Source: Planctomycetota bacterium (lineage in GTDB: Bacteria; Planctomycetota; Phycisphaerae; Phycisphaerales; SM1A02). From it: DNA of 64,000 nt. This document shows positions 26,423-34,410 of the stretch, piece by piece. Positions within the stretch are counted from its first letter, which is position 1, and each line of letters starts with the position of its first letter. The DNA is taken from NCBI GenBank assembly GCA_016872835.1, contig VGYX01000001.1, forward strand, positions 177,191-241,190, given 5' to 3'. Under the pieces are notes generated by a model. That model made no database searches and was not told where the DNA came from. It saw only the letters and a list, made by a program, of their open reading frames with translations. Both the position numbers and the translations under genes were made by a program.

Positions 26423-27226
26423 ATGTCAGGCACCCGACATCCATCCCGTTGGTGGCCTGCACTGTGGATCGTGGTGATCGCGGCGGGGGCCGGATGGACC
26501 TGGGAACGGCTGCGCAGGCCATGGGTGGTGGTTCCCGCACTTCCGACGGTCGCCCAGACCAGTGACCTGCCAAGGATCCTTGTGTTCACACGGACCATGA
26601 AGTACCGGCACAAGAGCATTCCGGCAGGTGTGCAGGCCGTGGTTGAACTTGGACAAGGTCGATGGATCACCGAACACACCGAGGATCCGTCATGGTTCAC
26701 GCAGGAGCGACTTGGCACATACGCCGCCGTGATCTTTCTGAGCACGACCGGTAACGTGTTGGAGCCGGCGCAACAGGAAGCGTTCCAGCAATACGTCGAG
26801 TCGGGTGGTGGATTCGTGGGCGTGCATGCGGCGTCCGACACGGAATACGAATGGCCGTGGTACGGAACGCTTGTGGGTGCATGGTTCCGAGATCACACAC
26901 CAGTGATCGAGGCGGACGTGCATCCAGAATCTCTGGAAGATCCAAGTATCCGTTCCCTGCCACGCCCATGGCGACGGACCGATGAGTGGTACGCCTTCCG
27001 ATCGAACCCAAGGCGCGACGTGCAGGTGCTGGCGCGCATGGATGATGCACAGATGGGCGCCAGTTCGATGGGTGGCGATCACCCGATCGCCTGGAAGCGC
27101 GAAGTCGGGAAGGGTCGATCGTGGTACACGGGCATGGGACACACGATCGAGGGCTTCAAGGAGCCCCTGATGCAGGATCACCTTCGTGGCGGCATCGCGT
27201 GGGCCGCGGGGATCGAGTCGCGATGA
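26423..27226 (+). CDS. ThuA-like domain protein
   Basis: A 267-residue protein with one N-terminal hydrophobic segment (WWPALWIVVIAAGAGW, signal anchor or signal peptide), followed by a ThuA-like fold related to glutamine amidotransferases: ILVFTRTMKYRHKSI, AVIFLSTTGNVL, GGGFVGVHAASD, WYTGMGHTIEGF. ThuA proteins are tied to trehalose or other sugar use, and planctomycetes carry many of them. The likely role is carbohydrate-related, outside the cytoplasm. The stop overlaps the next gene as ATGA, so the two are co-translated. Confidence 0.85.
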   Translation: MSGTRHPSRWWPALWIVVIAAGAGWTWERLRRPWVVVPALPTVAQTSDLPRILVFTRTMKYRHKSIPAGVQAVVELGQGRWITEHTEDPSWFTQERLGTYAAVIFLSTTGNVLEPAQQEAFQQYVESGGGFVGVHAASDTEYEWPWYGTLVGAWFRDHTPVIEADVHPESLEDPSIRSLPRPWRRTDEWYAFRSNPRRDVQVLARMDDAQMGASSMGGDHPIAWKREVGKGRSWYTGMGHTIEGFKEPLMQDHLRGGIAWAAGIESR

Positions 27227-27840
27227 GCGCACACAAGCCCAAACCACCGACCATCGTGTACGAGAAGGGCGTCTTTTGCCTTGAGAACGAGTGGTTCGGG
27301 CTCCGTTCCAGCGTGAGCGTGCTTCCTGCGCTCAGGCTGCTGCATGACAGCGACTACCGGGTCCAGTTCATCCATCGTGACGTGGCGACCCGCGCGGAAC
27401 TGGAGCACTATCTCCGGAAGTGGCTCATGGAGAAGCACGCGGGCTTCGAGGTGCTCTGGCTTGCGATGCACACCCGCAAGGGACTGCTGCTGCCTGGCGA
27501 CGTGCGGCGCCATGACGAGAAGATGGATTTTGATCAGCTGGAGCAGGCGCTGGCCGGTCGATGCACCGGGCGCATCATTCACTTCGGCGGCTGCCGGACA
27601 CTGCTGCTTCCCAAGGCGCGGATCGATCGTTTCCTTCGTGTCACCAAGGCGGTCAGCGTCTCGGGTTTCCTGACCGAGGTGGACTGGACCGAAAGCACGC
27701 TGTTCGAGACGAGCCTGATGCTCGAGATGCAGAAGCATCCGGCGACACGTCGTGGCATGGCCGCACTTCGCGGCGCCATGCGACGCATGCGGCCACTGGA
27801 GTGCCGCCGATCTGGTTTCGTGATGCACATTCGGCCCTAG
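27223..27840 (+). CDS. conserved hypothetical protein
   Basis: A 205-residue cytoplasmic protein with no signal or membrane segment. It has no motif that I can assign to a known family with confidence. Visible features are a repeated hydrophobic-strand pattern (YRVQFIHRDVATR, FEVLWLAMHTRKGLLL, GRIIHFGGCRTLLL), suggesting an alpha/beta fold with a conserved HFGGC motif, and a basic C-terminus. The His and Cys of HFGGC, near a preceding His (AMHTR), hint at a caspase-like arrangement, but this is only a resemblance. ATG at 27223 was chosen for the ATGA overlap with ThuA. Confidence 0.65.
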   Translation: MSAHKPKPPTIVYEKGVFCLENEWFGLRSSVSVLPALRLLHDSDYRVQFIHRDVATRAELEHYLRKWLMEKHAGFEVLWLAMHTRKGLLLPGDVRRHDEKMDFDQLEQALAGRCTGRIIHFGGCRTLLLPKARIDRFLRVTKAVSVSGFLTEVDWTESTLFETSLMLEMQKHPATRRGMAALRGAMRRMRPLECRRSGFVMHIRP

Positions 27841-27844
27841 GCCG
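27832..27844. terminator. short hairpin between convergent stops
   Basis: CGGCC-CTA-GGCCG, spanning the stop of the hypothetical gene and ending one base before the deoC stop. It could act as a bidirectional terminator but lacks a T-run. Confidence 0.25.
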
Positions 27845-28801
27845 TCACTCGGCGAGATCCCACGCCGCGGCGTAGGTGCCGCGCTCGAGCTTCAGGATCT
27901 GCCGAATCAGGTCGTTGGCAAGTGCACTGGCGCCGAAACGGAACAGATGCGGCGTGAGCCACGCGTCGCCCAGCGTCTCCTTGACCATGACCAGATAGTG
28001 CAACGCACTCTTGGCGGTGCGGATGCCGCCGGCGGGTTTCATGCCGATGCGGGGACCACCACGCAGGTGCGTGTCGGCGATGGCCTGCAACATGACCAGC
28101 GTGACCGGCATGGTCGCCGCCGGCTGCACCTTGCCGGTGCTGGTCTTGATGAAGACCTCGCCATCCTCGAGAGGCTTGGCGCCGGGCACGCGCATCGCGG
28201 CCTCGATGGCAAGGTCGCTCGCACGACGGGCGTTGTCAAGCGTCTCGAGTTCGCCGGTCTCCAGGATGATCTTCAGGTGTGCATGCCGGCATGCCGCCTT
28301 GGTCTCCTGGATCTCGCGGGTGATCTCGTCGAAACGGCCGGCGAGAAACAGGCCCCGGCTGATGACCATGTCGATCTCGTCAGCACCCGCGTCGACCGCG
28401 TCGGCGACGTCGCGCAGACGGACATTGAGCGGATACTGACCACTTGGGAAGCCGGTCGCGACAGCCGCGATCTTCACATCAGAATCACCCAGCGCCTCGC
28501 GGGCGGTGCGCACAAGCGTGGGATAGACGCACACCGCGGCGACGGGCGGAATCGGTCGCTTCAGCGAACCACTACCACCCGCTGGACGCATCGCCTTCGC
28601 GCAGAGCGCGCGCACCTTCTCGGGACTGTCCTTGCCTTCCAGCGTGGTCAGATCGACCATCGACATGGCCAGGCGGAGCCCATCGGCCTTCATCGAGGTC
28701 TTGATGCTGCGACTGGTGAACTGCGCCACACGGCGCTTCACCATCACGGCGTCGACAGGTGGAGAGGCCGCACCTGCCTGTTGAAGGCCTGCGGCGGACA
28801 T
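27845..28801 (-). CDS. deoC: deoxyribose-phosphate aldolase
   Basis: Cleaves 2-deoxyribose-5-phosphate to glyceraldehyde-3-phosphate and acetaldehyde in deoxynucleoside breakdown. It has 318 residues with an extended N-terminus, like the longer DERA subfamily. Motifs are DLTTLEGKD near residue 50, VCVYPTLV, the catalytic-lysine segments KIILETGEL and FIKTSTGK (the Schiff-base lysine), and GMKPAGGIRT. It is the last gene of a four-gene operon with three small secreted or membrane proteins (2-base gap), which is an unusual association. Confidence 0.94.
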   Translation of the reverse strand: MSAAGLQQAGAASPPVDAVMVKRRVAQFTSRSIKTSMKADGLRLAMSMVDLTTLEGKDSPEKVRALCAKAMRPAGGSGSLKRPIPPVAAVCVYPTLVRTAREALGDSDVKIAAVATGFPSGQYPLNVRLRDVADAVDAGADEIDMVISRGLFLAGRFDEITREIQETKAACRHAHLKIILETGELETLDNARRASDLAIEAAMRVPGAKPLEDGEVFIKTSTGKVQPAATMPVTLVMLQAIADTHLRGGPRIGMKPAGGIRTAKSALHYLVMVKETLGDAWLTPHLFRFGASALANDLIRQILKLERGTYAAAWDLAE

Positions 28802-28803
28802 GC

Positions 28804-29133
28804 TCAGCGGCCGCGTGCCTGCCGGAACAGCGTCGCGATGTTCTCGCGATACCGGATCTGCAGGCGCATGCTGCCGGCGTCCTCGATGTTGTAGATGTAG
28901 AGCATCTCGGTGCGGTTGTCGAGCACCCAGAGGCAGTCGGGCATCGCGGGCACGGCTGCGATGAGCCCGTTGCGCACGGTCGCGAACGAGAAGCCGTCGC
29001 GACCCTGGATGGCCTCGTCTGCGAACGCGGCGGGACGCTTGGCGAACTGCACGACGATCAGGCTTGCCAGCACGAAGGCGCTGGCCCAGAGCGGCGCGAT
29101 GAGAAGTCGCTGGATGGCGTTGGTGCGCTTCAT
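28804..29133 (-). CDS. small membrane-anchored protein, paralogue of the next gene
   Basis: A 109-residue protein with one N-terminal membrane helix (APLWASAFVLASLIVVQF) and a short extracytoplasmic domain. The core WVLDNRTEMLYIYNIE aligns by eye with YIVDEANQEVVAVMWN of the neighbouring gene at 29144-29449, suggesting tandem duplication. Both end in a helix with an Arg and Phe-Gln/Arg tail (RDLKSDAATFQ, RENIATLFRQ). The function is unknown. The ATG at 29133 opens the charged N-terminus MKRTNAIQR. Confidence 0.6.
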   Translation of the reverse strand: MKRTNAIQRLLIAPLWASAFVLASLIVVQFAKRPAAFADEAIQGRDGFSFATVRNGLIAAVPAMPDCLWVLDNRTEMLYIYNIEDAGSMRLQIRYRENIATLFRQARGR

Positions 29134-29143
29134 GGATGGATCC

Positions 29144-29449
29144 TCAGCGATTCTGCTGGAAAGTTGCGGCGTCACTCTTCAGGTCGCGGTAGCCCACACC
29201 CGAAAACTGACGGATCGTCTCGTTCCACATGACGGCGACGACCTCCTGATTGGCTTCGTCCACGATGTAGACCACGCCCGGATACACGTTCTGCACGACG
29301 CCACTGACCATGCCGTATCGGCCACCGGCACGGCCCGCAGCCGCCTGCTGTTGCTGTGCGTTCGCGGTGGGCGCCAAGCTTCCATAGGCCAGAATGCCGA
29401 GCAGCACCAGATTGAGGGCGACGAGCGAGATGAACGACTTGTTCTTCAT
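29144..29449 (-). CDS. small secreted protein
   Basis: A 101-residue protein with a cleavable signal peptide (MKNKSFISLVALNLVLLGILAYG ending near TANAQ, here given in part) followed by a Gln-rich linker and one small domain with the YIVDEANQEVV strand pair. It belongs to the same small family as its neighbour. I know no function for it. Confidence 0.62.
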   Translation of the reverse strand: MKNKSFISLVALNLVLLGILAYGSLAPTANAQQQQAAAGRAGGRYGMVSGVVQNVYPGVVYIVDEANQEVVAVMWNETIRQFSGVGYRDLKSDAATFQQNR

Positions 29450-29452
29450 GGG

Positions 29453-29665
29453 TCAGGCTCCAGATTCTTCGACTTCGGATCGTGTGGCGGTCTTCAGGCT
29501 GAGCGTGATGGCCACCGCGAACAGCACCGCCGCGATCAAGTAACCGATCACGGGCCATCCCGATGGGGCTGAAATCTTCGGTGATGGGGGATTGCCCTGC
29601 TGCATCGCGAACGTGGAGGCCGCGGGCAGGATGGCCGAGAGGATGGAAGCGCAACGAAACCGCAT
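29453..29665 (-). CDS. small predicted membrane protein
   Basis: A 70-residue protein with a signal-like N-terminus (ILSAILPAASTFAMQ) and a second hydrophobic segment (VIGYLIAAVLFAVAITLSL) ending in a short polar tail, so it probably spans the membrane. It opens the operon that leads to deoC and has a textbook TAGACT hexamer 6 bases before its ATG. No family was recognised. Confidence 0.55.
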   Translation of the reverse strand: MRFRCASILSAILPAASTFAMQQGNPPSPKISAPSGWPVIGYLIAAVLFAVAITLSLKTATRSEVEESGA

Positions 29666-29671
29666 GCGCGC

Positions 29672-29677
29672 AGTCTA
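29672..29677 (-). promoter_or_regulatory. candidate -10 element of the small-protein/deoC operon (TAGACT)
   Basis: Reverse-strand TAGACT, exactly 6 bases before the ATG at 29665. Confidence 0.5.
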
Positions 29678-29697
29678 CAGCCCTGCACAGACCCGAT

Positions 29698-31119
29698 TCA
29701 GCCGAGGAGCTTTTCGGGTGACTCGAGAAGTTCGACGACCGTGTTCAGGAAGCGCGCACCCCCGGCACCGTCAACCACGCGGTGATCGCAACTGAGCGAC
29801 ATGGGCAGCACGAGGCCCGCGTAGAAGGCGCCGTTCTTCGTCAGCACCTGCTCCTTCGCCTTGCCTGCGGCAAGGATCGCCACCTCGGGATAGTTGATGA
29901 TCGGCGTGGCGAACATGCCGCCGTAGCTGCCGATATTGCTGATGGTGAAGGTGCCACCGACCAGGTCCTCGCGGGCGATCGAGCGTTCCTTGCAGGCCTT
30001 GGCGAGATGGCGGACGGCGGTGGCGAGTTCGCCCACGCTGGCGCGTTCGGCGTTGCGGATGACCGGCACCATGAGGCCATGGTCGGTGTCGACCGCGCAA
30101 CCCAAGTGAATCGGTTCCTTCAGCAGGATCTCGTCCTTCGAGTCATCCACATTGGCGTTGAGCGCCGGGTGCTTCTTCAACGCCTTGGTGACCGCCAGCA
30201 TGATGAAGGGCAGCATGCTGAGCTTGGTGCCCAGGATGGCGGCGTACTCCTTGCGCTTGCGGTCGAGGGCGGTGATGTCGGCCTGATCGACCACCGTGAA
30301 GTGCACGGCGGTCTTCACCGACAGGTCGAGCGCCTGCGCGATCTTGCGGCGCACACCGCGGAAGGGGATGCGCTCCTTGATGCCTTCCTGCGACACGGCG
30401 GGCAGCGTTGCAAGCGGCGACGTCACGGGTTCGGTGATGGTTGCGGGCGTTTCCACGACCGGCGCGTGCGCGACGGGCTGGGCGAGCTGCACCCGGCTGG
30501 CGGCGGTCTCGGCCGCGACCTCACGACCACCGCGGCTGGCGCTCTCGACGTCGCCAGCGGTCACGCGGCCACCACGGCCAGTGCCGTGCACGCGCTGGAT
30601 GTCCACACCAAGGTCACGCGCGATGCGGCGAACGGCCGGCGTGGCCAGGCTCTTCGAGGCGCCGTTCGAGGCGGCCTCATGCTCGGGCTTGCGGGCGAAA
30701 CGGCTCGGCACGCCGAGCGTCCCGCTCACGCTGCCGACCACGGTACCGGCGTCCTCGTTCGATTCGGCCTTCGGTGCATGGGCCTCGGCGCGCGCAGGGG
30801 CGGCGGCCTTCGCCACAGGCGCGGGCGCAGCGACCTTTGCCGCGGCGGGCGCTGCACCACCAACCTTGTAGCGCACCAGCACGCTGCCGACGTTGATGAT
30901 GTCACCGGCCTTGCCACAGAGTTGGCTGATCACGCCGGTCCACGGGCTGGGCACTTCCACAACGGCCTTGTCCGTCTCCATCTCGGCGATGATCTGGTGC
31001 TCCTTGACCGGGTCACCCTCGTTCACGCGCCACTTGATGAGCTCGGCCTCGTGCACACCCTCTCCGAGGTCGGGAAGGATGAAGTGACTACGGTCGTCCG
31101 GCTGCTTGACGCCTGCCAT
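29698..31119 (-). CDS. 2-oxo acid dehydrogenase E2 (dihydrolipoyl acyltransferase)
   Basis: The 473-residue core subunit that moves the acyl group from E1 to CoA. It has one lipoyl domain (lysine K51 in METDKAVVE), a long Ala/Pro-rich linker, a peripheral-subunit-binding domain (about 175-215, TPAVRRIARDLGVD), and the catalytic domain with the acyltransferase motif DHRVVDG near the C-terminus. ATG at 31119 follows a good Shine-Dalgarno site (GGGAGG), 16 bases after the E1beta stop. The order E1alpha-E1beta-E2 beside a leucine-type dehydrogenase suggests the branched-chain complex rather than pyruvate dehydrogenase, but the sequence alone does not decide this. Confidence 0.92.
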   Translation of the reverse strand: MAGVKQPDDRSHFILPDLGEGVHEAELIKWRVNEGDPVKEHQIIAEMETDKAVVEVPSPWTGVISQLCGKAGDIINVGSVLVRYKVGGAAPAAAKVAAPAPVAKAAAPARAEAHAPKAESNEDAGTVVGSVSGTLGVPSRFARKPEHEAASNGASKSLATPAVRRIARDLGVDIQRVHGTGRGGRVTAGDVESASRGGREVAAETAASRVQLAQPVAHAPVVETPATITEPVTSPLATLPAVSQEGIKERIPFRGVRRKIAQALDLSVKTAVHFTVVDQADITALDRKRKEYAAILGTKLSMLPFIMLAVTKALKKHPALNANVDDSKDEILLKEPIHLGCAVDTDHGLMVPVIRNAERASVGELATAVRHLAKACKERSIAREDLVGGTFTISNIGSYGGMFATPIINYPEVAILAAGKAKEQVLTKNGAFYAGLVLPMSLSCDHRVVDGAGGARFLNTVVELLESPEKLLG

Positions 31120-31135
31120 GGGTGCCTCCCTCGCC

Positions 31136-32104
31136 TCAATAGGCGGCGGTTTCCTCGATGGCCCGCGCGATGCGATCGGCGTCGGGCATGTAGTCGAGCT
31201 CGAGCTTGTAGTACGGCATGATGGTGTCGAAGCCCGCCACGCGCTGTACCGGAGCCTCGAGGTGCAGGAAGCACCGCTCCATGATGCGCGCGGCGATCTC
31301 GGCACCGAAGCCGCAGGTCTTGGGGGCCTCGTGCACGATCACGCAGCGACCGGTCTTCTTCACGCTGGTCTCGACCGCGTCCATGTCGAACGGATAGAGC
31401 GTGCGGAGGTCGATCAGCTCGATGCCGCGACCGCTGCGCTCGATGGCCTGCATGCACTGCACCACACTGGCACCCCAGCTCACCACGGTCATCTCCTCAC
31501 CCTCGCAGACGGTGCGTGCCTTGCCGAGCGGCAGCGTGTACTCGTCCTCGGGCACCTCCTCGCGGAACGCGCGGTAGATGCGCTTGGGCTCGAAGAAAAT
31601 CACGGGGTCCGGGTCGCGGATGGCGCTTATGAGCAAACCCTTCGCGTCGTACGGGCTGCTGGGCATGACCACCTTCAGGCCCGGCGTGTGGATGTAGATC
31701 GACTCCGGGCTCTCGCTGTGCAGCTCGGGCGCGTGGATGCCACCACCCACCGGCACGCGGATGGTGAGCGGCACGGTGAACGCGCCGCGGGTGCGCGTGC
31801 GCATGCGTGCGGCGTGGCTGCAGATCTGGTCATAGGCGGGGCCGAGGAAGCCATCGAACTGGATCTCGGGAATCGGGCGCAGGCCGGCCATGGCCAGACC
31901 GATCGCGGTGCCGATGATGCCGCTTTCAGCGAGGGGCGAGTCGACCACGCGCTTGCCACCGAAGCGCTTGTGAAGCCCTTCGGTCACGCGGAAGACGCCG
32001 CCGTTGGCTCCGACGTCCTGTCCGAGCAGCAGCACACGGTCGTCGCGCTCCATCTCCTGAATGAGCGCAAGGTTGATCGCCTGAACGAGCGTGAGGTTCG
32101 CCAT
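31136..32104 (-). CDS. 2-oxo acid dehydrogenase E1 component, beta subunit
   Basis: A 322-residue subunit of the thiamine-diphosphate decarboxylase. It has the transketolase pyrimidine-binding region (LLLGQDVGANGGVFRVTEGL, SPLAESGIIG, EIQFDGFL) and a C-terminal transketolase domain (LIDLRTLYPFD, VHEAPKTCGFGAE). It has a strong Shine-Dalgarno site (GGAAGGA). Only 3 bases separate it from the E1alpha stop, consistent with a stoichiometric E1 heterotetramer. Confidence 0.93.
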   Translation of the reverse strand: MANLTLVQAINLALIQEMERDDRVLLLGQDVGANGGVFRVTEGLHKRFGGKRVVDSPLAESGIIGTAIGLAMAGLRPIPEIQFDGFLGPAYDQICSHAARMRTRTRGAFTVPLTIRVPVGGGIHAPELHSESPESIYIHTPGLKVVMPSSPYDAKGLLISAIRDPDPVIFFEPKRIYRAFREEVPEDEYTLPLGKARTVCEGEEMTVVSWGASVVQCMQAIERSGRGIELIDLRTLYPFDMDAVETSVKKTGRCVIVHEAPKTCGFGAEIAARIMERCFLHLEAPVQRVAGFDTIMPYYKLELDYMPDADRIARAIEETAAY

Positions 32105-32107
32105 GGC

Positions 32108-33241
32108 TCAGTGTCCTTCCTTCGCGGGCAACTCGATGACGGCGCCCTCGATCTGGCTTGGGTCCTGCCCGATGCCGTGCGTCTGCATGGTGTCGCGCTG
32201 CAGGGCGAGGTCGGCCGGAATCTCCGCGTACATGTGGTCGAAGAAGTCGACGCGGTTTGGCGAGGTGATGCCCTCGGCGCGCTCGACGGTGGCTGCGACT
32301 TCCACTTCCACCTTCGCCTGCAGTTCCTGCTCCTTCGCGTCGCTCCAGAGACCTCTCTTGGCCATGTACTTGCGGAGGCGGAGGATCGGGTCTCGCGCCC
32401 TCCACGCGTCGACCTCGGCCTGGTCGCGGTAACGGCGGGCGTCGTCGGCGGTGGTGTGGTCGCCCAGGCGGTAGGTGACCGCCTCGATGAAGAACGGCCG
32501 GCCCGTGCTGCGGGCCTGCTTGATCGCCTTGCGGAAGCAGTGCACCACGGCGAACAGGTCGTTGCCGTCGCACTGGATCGTGTCCATGCCGTAGGCGAGC
32601 GCACGCTGCGCCACGGTGGGCGCGCTGCACTGGATGTGGCCCGGCACGCTGATCGCCCAGCCGTTGTTCTGGCAGCAGAACACGACGGGAATGTCAAGGT
32701 TCGCGGCGAAGTTCATCGCCTCGTGGAAGTCGCCCTCGCTGGTGGCGCCGTCGCCGAAGAAGGTGCAGGCGATGCGCTTCTCGCCGCGATACTTGGCCGC
32801 CCAAGCCAGGCCTGTCGCGTGCAGCATCTGCGTGCCGATGGGTACCGCGATCGGTGTGGCGTGGTGTTGGCGGGGCATGGCGTTGCCGCGCTCGTCGCCC
32901 ATCCAGTGCAGCAGGATCGACTCCATCGGAACGCCGCGCCAGAACAGGCCGCAGTTCTCGCGATAGCAGGTGACGAGCCAGTCGTCGTTGTTCAGCGCAT
33001 AGGCCGCGCCGAGGCTCGCCGCTTCCTGGCCCATGTTCTGCGGATAGGTGCCCATGCGGCCCGAGCGCTGCAGCTTGAAGGCCACCTCGTCGAGGTGGCG
33101 ACAGGTGCACATGTGACCGTAGAGCTTGACAAGGTCAGCATCGGGAATGAGTCCCTTGCCGAGCTTCTCGTCGAAGCGGCCCTCTGCGTCCAGGATCGAC
33201 ACGTTCTCGATTTCGGCCGTCAGCACCGTCTTGATGGGCAT
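32108..33241 (-). CDS. 2-oxo acid dehydrogenase E1 component, alpha subunit
   Basis: A 377-residue subunit with the thiamine-diphosphate motif GDGATSEGDFHEAMN ... NN (near residues 165-195) and the phosphorylation-loop-like YRLGDHTTADDARRYR. It decarboxylates the 2-oxoacid and acylates the E2 lipoyl group. A TAGACT hexamer on the same strand (33281-33286) is 39 bases upstream, in the 63-base gap after leucine dehydrogenase. An internal promoter for E1-E2 is therefore possible, with a GGAG ribosome site before the ATG. Confidence 0.93.
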   Translation of the reverse strand: MPIKTVLTAEIENVSILDAEGRFDEKLGKGLIPDADLVKLYGHMCTCRHLDEVAFKLQRSGRMGTYPQNMGQEAASLGAAYALNNDDWLVTCYRENCGLFWRGVPMESILLHWMGDERGNAMPRQHHATPIAVPIGTQMLHATGLAWAAKYRGEKRIACTFFGDGATSEGDFHEAMNFAANLDIPVVFCCQNNGWAISVPGHIQCSAPTVAQRALAYGMDTIQCDGNDLFAVVHCFRKAIKQARSTGRPFFIEAVTYRLGDHTTADDARRYRDQAEVDAWRARDPILRLRKYMAKRGLWSDAKEQELQAKVEVEVAATVERAEGITSPNRVDFFDHMYAEIPADLALQRDTMQTHGIGQDPSQIEGAVIELPAKEGH

Positions 33242-33304
33242 GCGTGGCTCCGTGAAAGGCGGCCGCGTGGCCGAAGTCGAAGTCTACTTGCGGCGATGGA
33301 CGGT

Positions 33305-34372
33305 TCAGTACGCGGCGGCCGTGGTCCTGCGGTTGGTACGGCCCTGCTCGATGCGACGCTTGGCGTAGCTCACCGCCGCCTCATAGGTGCTGGGAAGCCC
33401 GCTGGCCTCCTTCAACACGGCGGTCGTGGTCTGCTCAATGTGCGTGATCTTCTGGTCGACCTGCTGCTCGGTGAGACCGATGTACAGGCCGGCCAGGCGG
33501 ATGAGGCCTCCCGAATTCACGATGAAGTCGGGGCCATAGAGGACGCCCGTCTTCTTGATGCGCGCGCCGTCGTCGATCGGGTGCGCGAGCTGGTTGTTCG
33601 CGGTGCCGCAGACGATCGAGCACTTCAGGTTGGCGATGGTGCGCGCGTCGAGCGTTCCACCCAGCGCGCATGGCGACAGGATGTCGCACTTCGTGGCGAG
33701 CAGGTTTGCGTCGGTGGCCTGCACGCCGAGTTCCTTCACGGCACGCTGCAGGTTGGCGGCGTTCGTGTCGGTGGCAAGCACCGTGGCGCCCGCCTCACGG
33801 CAGAGCTTGGCCACGCGGAAACCGGTGGCACCCACACCCTGCACCGCCACGGTCAGGCCCGCGAAGTCGACCTTCTTGCCAAGGTGCTTCAGACAGGCCT
33901 TCATGGCGTTGAAGCAACCCAGTGCGGTGAACGGGCTTGGGTCGCCGCCGTGGCTGACCAAATCGCCACCCATCACGTGCTGCGTCTCGCCGGCCATCCA
34001 GTCGACGAACTGCGGGGTCACGCCGACATCTTCCGCGGCGATGTATGTGCCACCGAAGGTGTCGACGAAACGGCCCATTGCGCGCGCCTCGGCTTCGGTG
34101 GCGGCTTGGCCAGGCTTGGCCAGGATGACGCTCTTTGCGCCGCCCATCGGCAGGTCGGCAGCCGCGGACTTGTAGGTCATGCCCTCGCTCAGGCGCAGCA
34201 CGTCATGGATCGCCTCGGCCTCCTCGCTGTAGGCCCAGCGGCGCGTGCCACCAAGTGCGTTGCCCAGCACGGTGCTGTGAATGGCGATGATCGCGCGTAG
34301 GCCCGTGGCCTCGTCGTGATGGAAGGCAAGGCGCTCGTGGCCGTGGTTGGCAAGGAGTTCAAAAGGTTTCAT
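33305..34372 (-). CDS. Glu/Leu/Phe/Val dehydrogenase, probably leucine dehydrogenase
   Basis: A 355-residue NAD-dependent amino acid dehydrogenase. The size and the substrate segment (LGGTRRWAY, GMTYKSAAADLPMGGAKSV with the catalytic lysine) fit the leucine/phenylalanine/valine group rather than glutamate dehydrogenase, which is longer. The Rossmann part has VAVQGVGATGF and then ATDTN. It deaminates branched-chain amino acids to 2-oxoacids, the substrates of the E1/E2 complex directly downstream. The ATG at 34372 follows AAGGGA. A long open frame upstream belongs to no family. Confidence 0.9.
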   Translation of the reverse strand: MKPFELLANHGHERLAFHHDEATGLRAIIAIHSTVLGNALGGTRRWAYSEEAEAIHDVLRLSEGMTYKSAAADLPMGGAKSVILAKPGQAATEAEARAMGRFVDTFGGTYIAAEDVGVTPQFVDWMAGETQHVMGGDLVSHGGDPSPFTALGCFNAMKACLKHLGKKVDFAGLTVAVQGVGATGFRVAKLCREAGATVLATDTNAANLQRAVKELGVQATDANLLATKCDILSPCALGGTLDARTIANLKCSIVCGTANNQLAHPIDDGARIKKTGVLYGPDFIVNSGGLIRLAGLYIGLTEQQVDQKITHIEQTTTAVLKEASGLPSTYEAAVSYAKRRIEQGRTNRRTTAAAY

Positions 34373-34410
34373 CGGAGTCGTGTCCCTTCTTGTGTTGGCC
34401 TGCGCTCCAA

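Noticed and set aside
29698..31305. A longer N-terminus for the E2 protein
   Set aside because: The extra 62 residues are Ser/Arg/Pro-rich shadow sequence over the E1beta gene; a strong ribosome site marks 31119.
29698..33241. Pyruvate dehydrogenase assignment for the E1/E2 genes
   Set aside because: Not excluded, but neighbouring leucine-type dehydrogenase, acyl-CoA dehydrogenase and LiuC-like crotonase favour branched-chain substrates.
31106..34300. A 1064-codon forward frame
   Set aside because: It is opposite four well-identified dehydrogenase genes; the His/Asp/Val-rich sequence is a typical antisense shadow.
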